Positions 14,201 to 21,587 of a stretch of 37,186 nucleotides of DNA are shown here, piece by piece. The stretch spans positions 1 through 37,186 of the IMG/VR virus record IMGVR_UViG_3300044837_000270. The stretch is one strand, 5' to 3'. The position numbers and the translations under genes are program-made. Origin of the DNA: a virus. The stretch's first letter is position 1; every line of letters starts with the position of its first letter. The notes under the pieces are model-generated. The model saw only the letters and a list, made by a program, of their open reading frames with translations, was not told the origin of the DNA and searched no databases.

Positions 14201-15559
14201 CAGTGCCGTTTTCTTGCGGGCCTGGTGGCGGCCGGCGGCAGCGAAGACAGTCTGCTCGGTGCCTTTCGGGGCGTGGCGAATCGAGCGATTGGCTGCCTCG
14301 CCCTTGGCCGCGAGCTTCCCGCGCACCGTGGCGGCTTTGTCGCGGACGACCCTGCGCCCGCGCTTGAAGGGCTCTAGGCGCGTGACGGCGGGGAGCGGGG
14401 TGAGGAAGGCGAGAGAGCCTTCTTTGCGGGCCGCCTCTTCAGCTTTCTTCGGGTCTCCCGAGAAGGTGTTCTTGGCGATCTCAGCCACGCCTTTGGCCTG
14501 CTCCTCGGCGGTGTCGACCAGCGGCTTGGGGGTGCCGTGGACTACGGACTCGCCTGCCGCCCCAAGCAGGGCGGCTGGAGCGGTAATCGCAGCCGGGAGA
14601 GAGCGGAGCGTGGTCTTGGCCGTTTCGCCAGGGTGACCGGTGATGGCTGCGAAGGTGCCCTCGGCGGCGGCCCGGGCGCGCTTCGTCGCGTCCCCTGGAA
14701 GAACCCCTTCGGGCGTCACGACCGCGGCTCCGTAGCCCGTCCTCAGCGGGTGACGCTTGGCTTTGCGCCCTGCGGTCTTGGCGGCAGCCCTGCGGCCCTC
14801 CCTCGTCGTCGCTGCTCGCTTGGCTCTCTTCGGGGCGGACTTGATCCGTTTCGGGGTGGAGCGGATGCGCTCGGCTTTGGTGACGGCGCGCGCCTTGATC
14901 CCCTTCCCCGCCTTGGAGGCGGTGCGGGCCGCAACCGCCTTGACGCCCTTTTCGGCGAGCTGCTCCCCGACGCCGGCCTCGGTCGACGCGAGCTTGGCGC
15001 CGGCGGCTGCCACCCCCTCGGCGCCAGCCTTACCCGCCAGACCAGCGAGCCCTCCGACCCCTGCCGTCGCGGCAGTCGAGATCGCGAGTTCAGCTAGTGG
15101 GTCTTCCTTCAACCCCTCGTGCTGGCCTACGTGCTTGACGTAGTTCAAGTCGGCGCGTTTGGCGGCCTCGGGGAAGGCCCGGCGCCACTGTTTTGACTCC
15201 GGCGGTTTGATCCCGCGCTTGGCCTCCTCAACTACCTGATCGGGGGGCGGGGGCGTCTTCTCAATAATCCTCTTCGCCCGACGCAGGGACCGACTCTCGA
15301 CCCGGCGTGCTTTGCGGGCGCGTTCGCGCTGCGTCGTGCGGGCTGCTTTCTGCGCTGCCTTGTGTTCCGCCGCCTTGCCGGTGGGGGTCGGCGCGTAGGG
15401 AATCGTGACGTGCCCGCGGGCCTCTTCTTCGGCTTCCTTCCCCTTCTTCGTGGGGGCGTAGGGGACTGAGACGTGGACCGGCTTGCGCCTCCCCTTGCGG
15501 GTCCGGCCGGTCTTTCCGATGCCAGGTACGTACGTCGTGTTTCCGGCGCGACCGGGCAT
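11285..15559 (-). CDS. Giant internal virion / DNA-ejection protein, 1424 aa
   Basis: No enzyme motif was recognised. Residues 1-130 are very basic, with a repeated motif (HVSVPYAPTKKGKEAEEE, HVTIPYAPTPTGKAAEHK). Residues 155-430 alternate Ala/Gly-rich, possibly membrane-active stretches (ELAISTAATAGVGGLAGLAG) with basic ones. The long middle is helical. A hydrophobic segment near LAPLAIFYPFLRYSLRWTLW sits in the C-terminal third. The last 34 residues are five GQYxxxx units. In podoviruses such as P22 and T7 the largest late protein at this position is injected with the DNA to form a trans-envelope channel; that role is inferred from size, position and the absence of a tape measure. The start overlaps the upstream stop (TAATG). 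Confidence 0.7.
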   Translation of the reverse strand: MPGRAGNTTYVPGIGKTGRTRKGRRKPVHVSVPYAPTKKGKEAEEEARGHVTIPYAPTPTGKAAEHKAAQKAARTTQRERARKARRVESRSLRRAKRIIEKTPPPPDQVVEEAKRGIKPPESKQWRRAFPEAAKRADLNYVKHVGQHEGLKEDPLAELAISTAATAGVGGLAGLAGKAGAEGVAAAGAKLASTEAGVGEQLAEKGVKAVAARTASKAGKGIKARAVTKAERIRSTPKRIKSAPKRAKRAATTREGRRAAAKTAGRKAKRHPLRTGYGAAVVTPEGVLPGDATKRARAAAEGTFAAITGHPGETAKTTLRSLPAAITAPAALLGAAGESVVHGTPKPLVDTAEEQAKGVAEIAKNTFSGDPKKAEEAARKEGSLAFLTPLPAVTRLEPFKRGRRVVRDKAATVRGKLAAKGEAANRSIRHAPKGTEQTVFAAAGRHQARKKTALIKQRADNPHNVARAHHEKQITDAISKAPKGSEVALQTLAEYGIRDKRHADLVREKGPGDAQLAKALDYVDSHSEIFQSKSFQKALQAVEEASRTAPAALVGKGERARLMQQGDVFGHARPEHMVPEKAKALSSATTREAAWGELAVADKRVTQLRREGRAKLDQTKIAKGAQRDRLRTEGKALYAQARGQFTKNRELFKALDPYTRPGQAIDRSVRRPYDSQMLNEYKQRVEASRQAEGMAPAIWTAHNEANTAGRGTGMENRFPTSAGLVEHMREGNLARADNLDRSLEGLVRGTVHAPRMRAAGKQFGRDLVQHFKTPFTIDSRQKVVGQGSKDWTSITASRTKDNPNGGQFDPKSWARFPLREWKNAIKDPFTEDSRLVALLDDAENGKVKGSEPWVLMPREAIREARAQISPEHNVITETANRFSRTASRLLLGTNPAWAIAQIPAEGIPLLMAKPSLLNPVKLASLERDIQRYKKTHPEEALALQATAGASPLNSAANRTPLDMQETYTPALWEKGAKALTRGKAARGAVSFAKLRALGVFDVKRQNEYRTLLAAAEADKRFRSWHTSLTGLFDKQAKLSRDFRGKSRAELWTWLTKDPKGKVELQKLTDYVDNIQGNWSAFTRYERSLAPLAIFYPFLRYSLRWTLWTFPRTHPITATLAYTLGQANANQLEKLVGGPLQNPIAYAFPSYATGDFNRAAYEQAIKGGASEEQAEAIATHNVLPGGSRISPGQSSLTQSVATGNPAQILSSANPFLGAAVTGITGIEPFTGEKADQQGWAALNSLINLPAPPRLAKIKIGDEGQSAASKAFEQFDQSKTERSMLFPFIPQSGEDFAGAEHLSKSFDQKYGKGHEYKSNLAPEVWEAAYNGDWKAAKRLRRLREQAEAGADVVKKAESPYFEDSGELGKEGAEILKYITGQIVLPAEEKKEPKGQYGGAAGQYSSGPGQYSAGAGQYSSGPGQYGGG
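11288..11389 (-). repeat. 21-bp repeats coding five GQYxxxx units
   Basis: The C-terminus of the giant virion protein is GQYGGAA, GQYSSGP, GQYSAGA, GQYSSGP, GQYGGG in direct succession. This Gly/Tyr/Gln/Ser low-complexity tail resembles assembly-prone or phase-separating sequences. Confidence 0.85.
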
Positions 15560-16638
15560 TACCGATGCACTTCCCCTTGAGCCGGACTGGCTTTCTTCGG
15601 GTGGCGCTTCAGATAGGTGGAGACGGCCCAGCGCGCTTGGCTGGGAGAGACTTCGCTTTCCTTCGCTACTTCTCGTTCAAGTTCAGCTCGTGCGCCCGCG
15701 TTTTTGGGATACCCGTGAGCCTGGATGAACGAGTTGACGGTGGCGAGGGCGTTCTGTCGCCCTTCCTTGGCCTCGCGCTGTTCTGCCGGAGTCGAACCGC
15801 CCTTCTTTCCTTCGCGCTTGGTTTTCTTGTTTTCGTTGCGCTGTTCTTCGTTCTGGCGGCGGTTGTCTTCGGCTTCGAGACCGGCCTTGCGGCGAGATTC
15901 GGCCGCGTCACGTGAGCCTTCGCGTTCTTCGTTGGCCGCCTTGCGTTTTTCGAGTGGAAACGCGCGGTTCTGGATCAGGTAGTCGCGCTCTTTGTCGCGG
16001 AGTTCGCCGCGTTTGGTCGCTGCGTAGTCGCCCCGTTCTTTGCGCACGTCGCGCCGGTCCTGTCGAATCGACTGCCCACGCCGCTGCTCGGCCTGTCGGG
16101 AGGCGATCGACTGGCCGACCCCGATCCGCTTCTGCTCGCTCAGGTAGCCGCGCTGGTTGGCGCCCATCTGCGCGGTGGCCCCGCCCTGAGCGGCGGCGAG
16201 ATAGTTGCGCTGGGCCTGAGCGGCAACCTCTCGTTCGGCGGGTGCCGTCGACGGCGCTGCGCCTCGAAGCTCAGCCGATTTCGCGCCTTCGGCCTGGAGC
16301 TGCGCGGTGTTCGCCGAGTCGACGGCGGAGGCCTGTCCGATCTGGGCCTGGTTCGTTGCGGCGGCCTGAGCGTAGGCGGCTGAGGTATCGGCTTGTCCCT
16401 GGTTGACGGTGCTGAGGTAGTTCTGCCACCAGTCGCCCTCGTCTTTGACCCGGCGTTCTGAGGCTCGGAGGTCTCCCGCTACAGCCTTTTCCAGCGGCTT
16501 GAAGCGAAGGTTGGTGGCCGCCCGCGTTTCCCGCCGGACCCCTTTGGGGGTCAGCGGTTCGGTGACTTTCTGCTGTTCTTCGTGCCGCCGTTTGAGGTAG
16601 TTGCGACCGGGGTGTTTCTGCTGCTTTTGCTTCGCCAT
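15559..16638 (-). CDS. Coiled-coil internal virion protein candidate, 359 aa
   Basis: Highly charged and helical. Residues 85-185 are Ala/Gln-rich helix (SAAYAQAAATNQAQIGQASA onward). Residues 185-290 are a dense R/E/K/D coiled coil (RQDRRDVRKERGDYAATKRG). A small C-terminal domain (NSFIQAHGYPKNAGARAELE, then SPSQARWAVSTYLKRHP) follows. No catalytic motif. It lies between two other ejection-protein candidates and starts just after TAG of the preceding gene (TAGATG). By position it parallels P22 gp20 / T7 gp15-type internal proteins; there is no clear sequence match. Confidence 0.65.
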   Translation of the reverse strand: MAKQKQQKHPGRNYLKRRHEEQQKVTEPLTPKGVRRETRAATNLRFKPLEKAVAGDLRASERRVKDEGDWWQNYLSTVNQGQADTSAAYAQAAATNQAQIGQASAVDSANTAQLQAEGAKSAELRGAAPSTAPAEREVAAQAQRNYLAAAQGGATAQMGANQRGYLSEQKRIGVGQSIASRQAEQRRGQSIRQDRRDVRKERGDYAATKRGELRDKERDYLIQNRAFPLEKRKAANEEREGSRDAAESRRKAGLEAEDNRRQNEEQRNENKKTKREGKKGGSTPAEQREAKEGRQNALATVNSFIQAHGYPKNAGARAELEREVAKESEVSPSQARWAVSTYLKRHPKKASPAQGEVHR

Positions 16639-17379
16639 CTAGCGAGCCTTTCTGGCCTTTGAGATCGCCTGCTTGGTCTGCTGCTTGCGCGGCGCCTTCT
16701 TCCCCGCGGGCGCCGCCTCAGCCTCCGGTTCGGCGCTTTCTGCCGCTGAGATCCGTTCCCATTCGGCTTCGCGTTCCTTTTCGGCCTTTTCTTCCGCGGC
16801 CTTGGTGCGGCCAGCGCTGATTTCTCCAAGCGCGTCTCGATAGGTTTTCGCCAACTGGTCCCGGTTGACCCCGTAGTCGGTCCGGTTGGCGCCGAGCCGG
16901 TTAGACGTTGAGCCGGAGTAGAGCTGGAGCCCGGCGGAGTTCGTAATCCCCCGGTTGCCCTTGAGATAGGTTTCCTCCAGCAGGGCAGCGCGGGAGTTCG
17001 GGTTGACCTTGTAGTCGTTGAAGCCGGGGTCGAGGCCGAACTCCTGTTTTGCATTCTGTTCTGCGAGGTCGAAGTTGCCCGAGGCGTCCAGGTAGCTTTT
17101 CTGCGCCCCCGCCACGATCTGATCGGCTTTCGAGTTCCACGGCGTCGGGGTGTAGGGCGTAGCCGCGGGCGGAGCGCCCCCTGCCGGAGCGGAGCGCTGG
17201 CTTTTCGCGTACTCAGTGTTCTTGGTCTGCCCTTTTGGGTTCCAGCGCCCTCCGAGCTGCTGGCGATCGAAGACGCCCTGTCCTGCCGAGCGCGGTGCCG
17301 TGGTCCCGCCGGTCTGCGGGGGCTTACGCGCCTTGATGGCGTTCGAGACGATCTGGCGGCGGTTTTGGTTTCGGGCCAT
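16639..17379 (-). CDS. Virion-associated protein, 246 aa
   Basis: Start at the ATG at 17379, which shares a base with the preceding TAA (TAATG); an in-frame ATG 6 codons earlier would overlap the previous gene by 19 bp. A Pro/Gly-rich N-terminal third is followed by a conserved-looking block (YLKGNRGITNSAGLQLYSGS, then VNRDQLAKTYRDALGEIS) also seen in virion proteins of other phages that lack a tape measure, then a basic/acidic tail ending QAISKARKAR. It is probably an internal or connector protein; the exact role is unknown. Confidence 0.65.
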   Translation of the reverse strand: MARNQNRRQIVSNAIKARKPPQTGGTTAPRSAGQGVFDRQQLGGRWNPKGQTKNTEYAKSQRSAPAGGAPPAATPYTPTPWNSKADQIVAGAQKSYLDASGNFDLAEQNAKQEFGLDPGFNDYKVNPNSRAALLEETYLKGNRGITNSAGLQLYSGSTSNRLGANRTDYGVNRDQLAKTYRDALGEISAGRTKAAEEKAEKEREAEWERISAAESAEPEAEAAPAGKKAPRKQQTKQAISKARKAR

Positions 17380-17789
17380 TAGCTGATTGCGATCCACGCG
17401 AACGAGTTATTGCCCGGTCCCGTCCCATTGGGCCAATAGGCGTTGACGTTGAAAATGGTCGTGGTCCACGAAATGACGTTGAAGATCCCGACGTGGGTTT
17501 CCGATTCCGAGGAGATCGCCGTGCAGAGAACGACGGTTGGCACGATCGCTTTGCCTTTGTCGTCTTTTAAGCCGTGGGAAACTTCCGTCACGTTGCTGAG
17601 ATGGGCGCCGGGGGTCCATCCGCAGACGCTGACCCCGAATGCGACCTTGTGGCTCCCCGCAGTGACGAGCTGGGGGAACAGTTCCTTCACTGACTCGGCG
17701 ACGTCCTGAGATTGAATCGGGAACTGCTTTTCCAAGGTGCGGAAGTTCTGATCTGAGGCGGCGTCTTTGACGGGCTGAAGACGAGGCAT
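17379..17789 (-). CDS. Tail-fibre-like or tail-tip protein, 136 aa
   Basis: CAAGGAGCG precedes the ATG at 17789. The opening MPRLQPVKDAASDQNFRTLE and the aromatic, beta-rich C-terminus (IFNVNAYWPNGTGPGNNSFA, then WIAIS) are typical of small trimeric fibre-tip proteins of actinophages. Its first codons overlap the putative promoter of the opposite-strand cassette. Confidence 0.6.
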   Translation of the reverse strand: MPRLQPVKDAASDQNFRTLEKQFPIQSQDVAESVKELFPQLVTAGSHKVAFGVSVCGWTPGAHLSNVTEVSHGLKDDKGKAIVPTVVLCTAISSESETHVGIFNVISWTTTIFNVNAYWPNGTGPGNNSFAWIAIS

Positions 17790-17795
17790 TACGCT
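17767..17795 (+). promoter_or_regulatory. Putative leaderless promoter of the opposite-strand cassette
   Basis: TTGACG (17767-17772), 17 bp, TACGCT (17790-17795), then 7 nt to the GTG at 17803. Hexamers, spacing and distance to the start codon are the same as for the leftward early promoter at 7060-7032. No ribosome site is present before the GTG, which fits a leaderless message. Confidence 0.5.
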
Positions 17796-17802
17796 CCTTG
17801 AC

Positions 17803-17961
17803 GTGACGGTCTGGCAGTGGATTGGGTGGGTCTTCGGAGGGGCATGGCTGCTCTTCTGCGCCTTTTATCTCCTCGTCATAGTGCTGGCTGCCCTGGTGTA
17901 TTTGGGCAAAGGCGCTGAGCGAGTTTTCGCGCTACTAACGCGACTGTTACCCGGGCTATGA
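17803..17961 (+). CDS. Two-TM membrane protein coupled to the hydrolase gene, 52 aa
   Basis: GTG start; the TGA at 17959-17961 overlaps the hydrolase ATG (ATGA). The product is Trp/Leu-rich with a long hydrophobic stretch (about residues 4-34: WQWIGWVFGGAWLLFCAFYL onward) and a basic amphipathic C-terminus (GKGAERVFALLTRLLPGL). It could span the membrane once or as a tight hairpin. No family is recognised. As the promoter-proximal partner of a secreted hydrolase, it may be a holin-like, immunity or anchoring protein; that is inference. Confidence 0.65.
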   Translation: MTVWQWIGWVFGGAWLLFCAFYLLVIVLAALVYLGKGAERVFALLTRLLPGL

Positions 17962-18674
17962 AGCGGAGCCTCCTACTCGCTGCGGTTCTACTGGCGCTGG
18001 CGGCTTCGGAGGCACGCGCCAGCTACTTAACGGTTGGCGGTCAACATGCGCAGTTCCTTCGCCCTCACCGTCCGACCAATCGTCTGGTGATCTACGTCCA
18101 CGGGGCTGGCGGCACCGCGGAAACGATTACGGCCGACGCCGCGCATCTCAGTCTGACCAACGCTTTGCTCGGTCATGGTTTCGCGGTGGCGGCGAGCGAT
18201 GCTCACGGAATGCAGAATTGGGGCGACCCGGCGAGCGTCATCGACTACGTCCACTTGGCGCATCGTCTCCCCTCCACCCGGATCTACATTTTGGCCGAGT
18301 CGATGGGTGCCCTCGACGGCGTGCAGCTCATCGACCGCCTGCACCCGAAAGCGTGGGGTGGCATCTACCCGGTTTGCAACGTGGCCTCCCTCAAGAGTGA
18401 GGTCCTCATCAACCAAATCTACGAAACCTGGGACGGCCCGGCTCCTGCGAGGCTGAGCCCGGTGACTGCCTCCAACGTGGAGGGGCTCCCGGTCCTAATG
18501 TGGGCATCTCCGGGAGACCACTTCGTGCCGAAAGCCCAAAATGCCGACACCTGTGCCAGGCGGATGAAGAAGGGCGGCGCGAATGTCGATGAGATCAGCA
18601 CGACGGGCGACCACGGCGATCTCTCCAACTTCCAACCCGCCCGCCTCCTGCACTTCTTTCTCTCGGCTCAATAG
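17958..18674 (+). CDS. Secreted alpha/beta hydrolase (esterase/lipase-like)
   Basis: 238 aa. Signal peptide at residues 1-22 (MKRSLLLAAVLLALAASEAR-A, cleavage near SY). The oxyanion turn HGAGG lies at 48-52, the nucleophile elbow A-E-S-M-G with Ser115, the acid GDHFVP with Asp187, and the catalytic GDHGDL with His219. That is a complete catalytic triad in the order Ser-Asp-His. Mature length and layout suit an esterase or peptidase/acyl-hydrolase. Mycobacteriophage LysB is also an alpha/beta hydrolase, but it is not normally signal-bearing and its substrate (mycolic ester) is not expected in Thermoleophilia. It lies against the direction of the surrounding tail genes and converges with the next one (7-bp overlap of stops). 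Confidence 0.85.
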   Translation: MKRSLLLAAVLLALAASEARASYLTVGGQHAQFLRPHRPTNRLVIYVHGAGGTAETITADAAHLSLTNALLGHGFAVAASDAHGMQNWGDPASVIDYVHLAHRLPSTRIYILAESMGALDGVQLIDRLHPKAWGGIYPVCNVASLKSEVLINQIYETWDGPAPARLSPVTASNVEGLPVLMWASPGDHFVPKAQNADTCARRMKKGGANVDEISTTGDHGDLSNFQPARLLHFFLSAQ

Positions 18675-19396
18675 CCGTGAACCTCAACCCAGAGTTTTCG
18701 TTCCTTGGCGGTAATAGAGCCTCCGGCGATGCTGGCCCATTGCACTGAAACGGTGTAGGTACCAGGCGCCACAAAGATTTCTACCGCTCCACCAAGGCCG
18801 GGAGCAGCCCCCGCTACGCTGGCCGAAAACGTGTAGGGGTTTGCTCCTAGGGAGTATGCGAGGCTGCTTTCCGATGCGGAGTGCGCGCCTATAACTTGGC
18901 CCGTAGTAACCGTTGAAGCGCCACCCGAGGCAGAGGTTGCCGAGACAAGGCCGATGGGGCAACTTACGACTGGCACCCATCGGCTCCCTGATGCTTCAAA
19001 AAGGAGTGCGGCCTGGGTCTCGGGGGCGACGATCGGACCGCCAAGCTTTAGTTGGTTGGAGCCGATGAAGAGGGCAGCGCTGCCCCCTTTGGCCGCTTTC
19101 GCGAGTGCGTAGAAGGAGACGAGCAGTTTCCCGTTTTCGGGCACAACAACGCCGGTAATTTCGTCTTTCGTCGCGAGGGTTCCAAGGGCAGTGTTTTCTC
19201 TCGTCTCTTCGGTGTTGATGACTTTGGGCGTGTACCCGGTGACGGGCTTGAGAGCGGCAACAATGTTGGCGGCCGTGACCGGAAATTTACCTTCCAGCGC
19301 TTCGCCCGCTTCTTTCAGCGCTTTGTCGTTGCCGTAGACGTCCGACCAGTTGGCTTTGCCTTTGTTGGTTTCCCCTTTGGGGAGGGAGATGCTCAT
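18668..19396 (-). CDS. Tail-fibre / receptor-binding protein candidate, 242 aa
   Basis: Start at the ATG at 19396 coupled to the upstream stop (ATGA); a longer frame upstream lies under that gene. The N-terminal part (SISLPKGETNKGKANWSDVY, ALKEAGEALEGKF) looks like a virion-anchoring region. Residues 85 to the end are beta-rich and Gly/Ser/Ala/Thr-rich (LFIGSNQLKLGG, then GTYTVSVQWASIAGGSIT). It has no catalytic motif. Location after the tail hub supports a fibre role. Confidence 0.6.
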   Translation of the reverse strand: MSISLPKGETNKGKANWSDVYGNDKALKEAGEALEGKFPVTAANIVAALKPVTGYTPKVINTEETRENTALGTLATKDEITGVVVPENGKLLVSFYALAKAAKGGSAALFIGSNQLKLGGPIVAPETQAALLFEASGSRWVPVVSCPIGLVSATSASGGASTVTTGQVIGAHSASESSLAYSLGANPYTFSASVAGAAPGLGGAVEIFVAPGTYTVSVQWASIAGGSITAKERKLWVEVHGY

Positions 19397-20979
19397 GCAT
19401 TCACCGTGCTTGGCTTGTCGATCTCTCTGAGGTGATGCGTTGAGCGATGCATGGACCACTCCTGATCAAGGGTTGAGTTCGTGAAATAGAGGGAGAAGGT
19501 GGTTCCGAGGACGGCCGTCATCCGGGATTTCTGCACAAGCCCGCGCGTTTCGGCCCATTCAAATTCGCCCCATTCCGGACTCCCCCATTCGGGGGCAGTC
19601 GGATCAGAGAAGTCGAGTGGTGCCAGCGTGCCGGGGTCCTGGCGGAAGTCACAACCGGTCGCCTGCTGGACTTTGCCTGACCCCCAGAACTTGGCCGAGC
19701 CGAGCACCTTCGCGTCGGGATTGGCAAAGTCAAACCAGCCCGAGCGCCAGCGCGATTCGATCGCGGCCCCGTCGTCGTTCGTGTAGGTCGAAGAATGGCG
19801 GCCGATGTGGTTTGAGCCCGAGGCATAGCCGAAGACCAGCTCCTCGGCGCTGGAGGGGCGAAAGGTCGCCAAGCAGGACGCCTGGATGTTGTAGAGGCTC
19901 CACCACTCAAAGCGCGGGTCGTAGACGAGGACGCGGCTGTTGGCCGATTCGCTGGGAAAGGCGAAGTAGACCCGGTCTTCCCAGGCTCCCATCGCGCAGT
20001 TGGTGATCGACCCGGTCGCGAGCGTGCCGCCAAGGTAGAATGGGGAAACGTCAGCCGACCAGATTGGCTCGACCAGCGAGGAGATCAGTTCGGGCTCCTG
20101 CCCCGTCGTCCGGTAGACCCCGTTTCGCGACATGAAGTAGACGCCGGAGGGGTGGATGCAGACTGCCCGCGGCGCTGCGAGTCCTACGCCCGCCTCGACC
20201 GGCCGGAAGACGAATTCAGGCGAACCTTCCGTGTCGACCCCTTGGTGGGTGAAGACGAAGAACGAGGTTTCCTTGAAGACGAAGACAAAATCCTTCCAGG
20301 TGATTGCTGCTTGGATCGGCTCTCCGTTGCCGGGCATGAGCTGGACCGTGTTTTCTTCGGTCCCGGTCGTATGCCAGGACTCGGGGTCGCCGGGATCGGA
20401 GAACCAGACGTGATCGGGTGAACTCGTTGCTGCGTTGGGGCCGCCGGTCGTGGTCGAGAAGCGGGTCGCGATCAGCCGGTTCCCGGCTGCCGGCCAGACG
20501 CAGAGCGAGCCCGCCTTGGGCATCGCTTTTTCAGCCACACCGTCCACCGTCGCTTTAGGGGCGGTCCATTCGGCCCCGTTCCACTTGCGCAGCGTGTCGG
20601 TGCCGTTGCCCGCATAGGCGACCTCGCCGTTGGGTTTGCCAAACCGCGTGAAGTCCCAGACGGCGTTGGTCAGGCCGGTAGCCGAGGCTTTGACGCCACC
20701 ACCGGCTTCAACGGCCTCCAGGCGCGTTCCGCATCCGGCCAGGAGCTGCTTCGTCCCGGAGGAGGTGTAGAAGGCTTCGAGGCTCGCTGGTCGGTTGGTC
20801 AGCGCCGAGCTGGTCAGATTGTCGTAGCCGGGGCGCTGGGTGATGGCGCCCCGGTCGGTGAAGAGGACGTTTAAGGCGTCGATGCACTGCGCAGGGTCGA
20901 CCGAGTCGCTCTTGTCCCGGAGATTGAGGCCCCCTCCGAATCCTTCGTGGGGGAAACTGGTTTCGCCGCGAACACTCAT
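19393..20979 (-). CDS. Tail hub / DNA-stabilisation protein, P22 gp10-like
   Basis: 528 aa, beta-rich. It opens GETSFPHEGFGGGLNLRDKS, then PAQCIDALNVLFTDRGAITQRPGYDNL, the characteristic opening of podoviral gp10-like plug proteins. Repeated W-x-x-x-F/Y blades follow (WNGAEWTAPKATVDG, HVWFSDPGDPESWHTTGTEE, WKDFVFVFKETSFFVFT, VYFAFPSESANSRVLVYDPR), consistent with a beta-propeller. In P22, gp10 sits at the tail base and keeps packaged DNA in. The start shares a base with the previous TGA (TGATG). Confidence 0.75.
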   Translation of the reverse strand: MSVRGETSFPHEGFGGGLNLRDKSDSVDPAQCIDALNVLFTDRGAITQRPGYDNLTSSALTNRPASLEAFYTSSGTKQLLAGCGTRLEAVEAGGGVKASATGLTNAVWDFTRFGKPNGEVAYAGNGTDTLRKWNGAEWTAPKATVDGVAEKAMPKAGSLCVWPAAGNRLIATRFSTTTGGPNAATSSPDHVWFSDPGDPESWHTTGTEENTVQLMPGNGEPIQAAITWKDFVFVFKETSFFVFTHQGVDTEGSPEFVFRPVEAGVGLAAPRAVCIHPSGVYFMSRNGVYRTTGQEPELISSLVEPIWSADVSPFYLGGTLATGSITNCAMGAWEDRVYFAFPSESANSRVLVYDPRFEWWSLYNIQASCLATFRPSSAEELVFGYASGSNHIGRHSSTYTNDDGAAIESRWRSGWFDFANPDAKVLGSAKFWGSGKVQQATGCDFRQDPGTLAPLDFSDPTAPEWGSPEWGEFEWAETRGLVQKSRMTAVLGTTFSLYFTNSTLDQEWSMHRSTHHLREIDKPSTVNA

Positions 20980-21587
20980 CAGTGGAGCGCCGCCGGGTCG
21001 GTGATGACGATGTAATCGTCCGGTGCGTCGTGGTGGAGCATCCCCAGGGAAGTCTGCATCCGTTCTAGCTCGGCTTCAAAGTCGGCCTTTGCCACGTTCC
21101 GCAGTTCCCAATCGGCGGTTTTCCGATAGGCCCGCGCGACCGCCCCGTCGATGATCAGCGAATGAAAGCGTTCAGGAAGCAGCGGAGTCGCGGCACCAAC
21201 CAGTCGTGGGGCCACCTTCCAGTAGCGGACCGCGATCGTGTCTGAGGTCGAGACCGGGAAGATGTTGACCTTGGAGCCTTCGGTCACGTAATAGAGTTCC
21301 GGCGTCCCCGTCTGGGTGAGATCAGGGTTCCAGTCGTCGGTGATCCGCGCTCGCAATATCGGGTCGAGCTTTTCGTTCCGCGTCGTATTCGTGACGTACT
21401 CGATCGTCCGCAGGTCGGCGATCGTCAGCGGGGCGGTGCCTTCTGCCGTGGCCTCCAGGAAGGGCCAGTCTTCTTCCTCGCAGATGTCCAGCAAGTAGGC
21501 GTCGTTTAGGTAGTTGTTGGCTTCGCCTTCGGTCAGGTAGTCGAAACCGCGCGTCAGAAATTCAGACCTCAGGAGTTCGAGGTTCAC
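20979..21587 (-). CDS. Head-tail adaptor / connector protein, P22 gp4-like position
   Basis: 202 aa, helical with conserved aromatic residues. It opens MNLELLRSEFLTRGFDYLTE, then NYLNDAYLLDICEEEDWPFL, a pattern shared by adaptor proteins of many podovirus-like phages (a helical bundle placed under the portal). The C-terminal half (YWKVAPRLVGAATPLLPERF, then RAYRKTADWELRNVAKADFE) continues it. The order portal, scaffold, MCP, small proteins, adaptor, gp10-like fits. Confidence 0.7.
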   Translation of the reverse strand: MNLELLRSEFLTRGFDYLTEGEANNYLNDAYLLDICEEEDWPFLEATAEGTAPLTIADLRTIEYVTNTTRNEKLDPILRARITDDWNPDLTQTGTPELYYVTEGSKVNIFPVSTSDTIAVRYWKVAPRLVGAATPLLPERFHSLIIDGAVARAYRKTADWELRNVAKADFEAELERMQTSLGMLHHDAPDDYIVITDPAALH

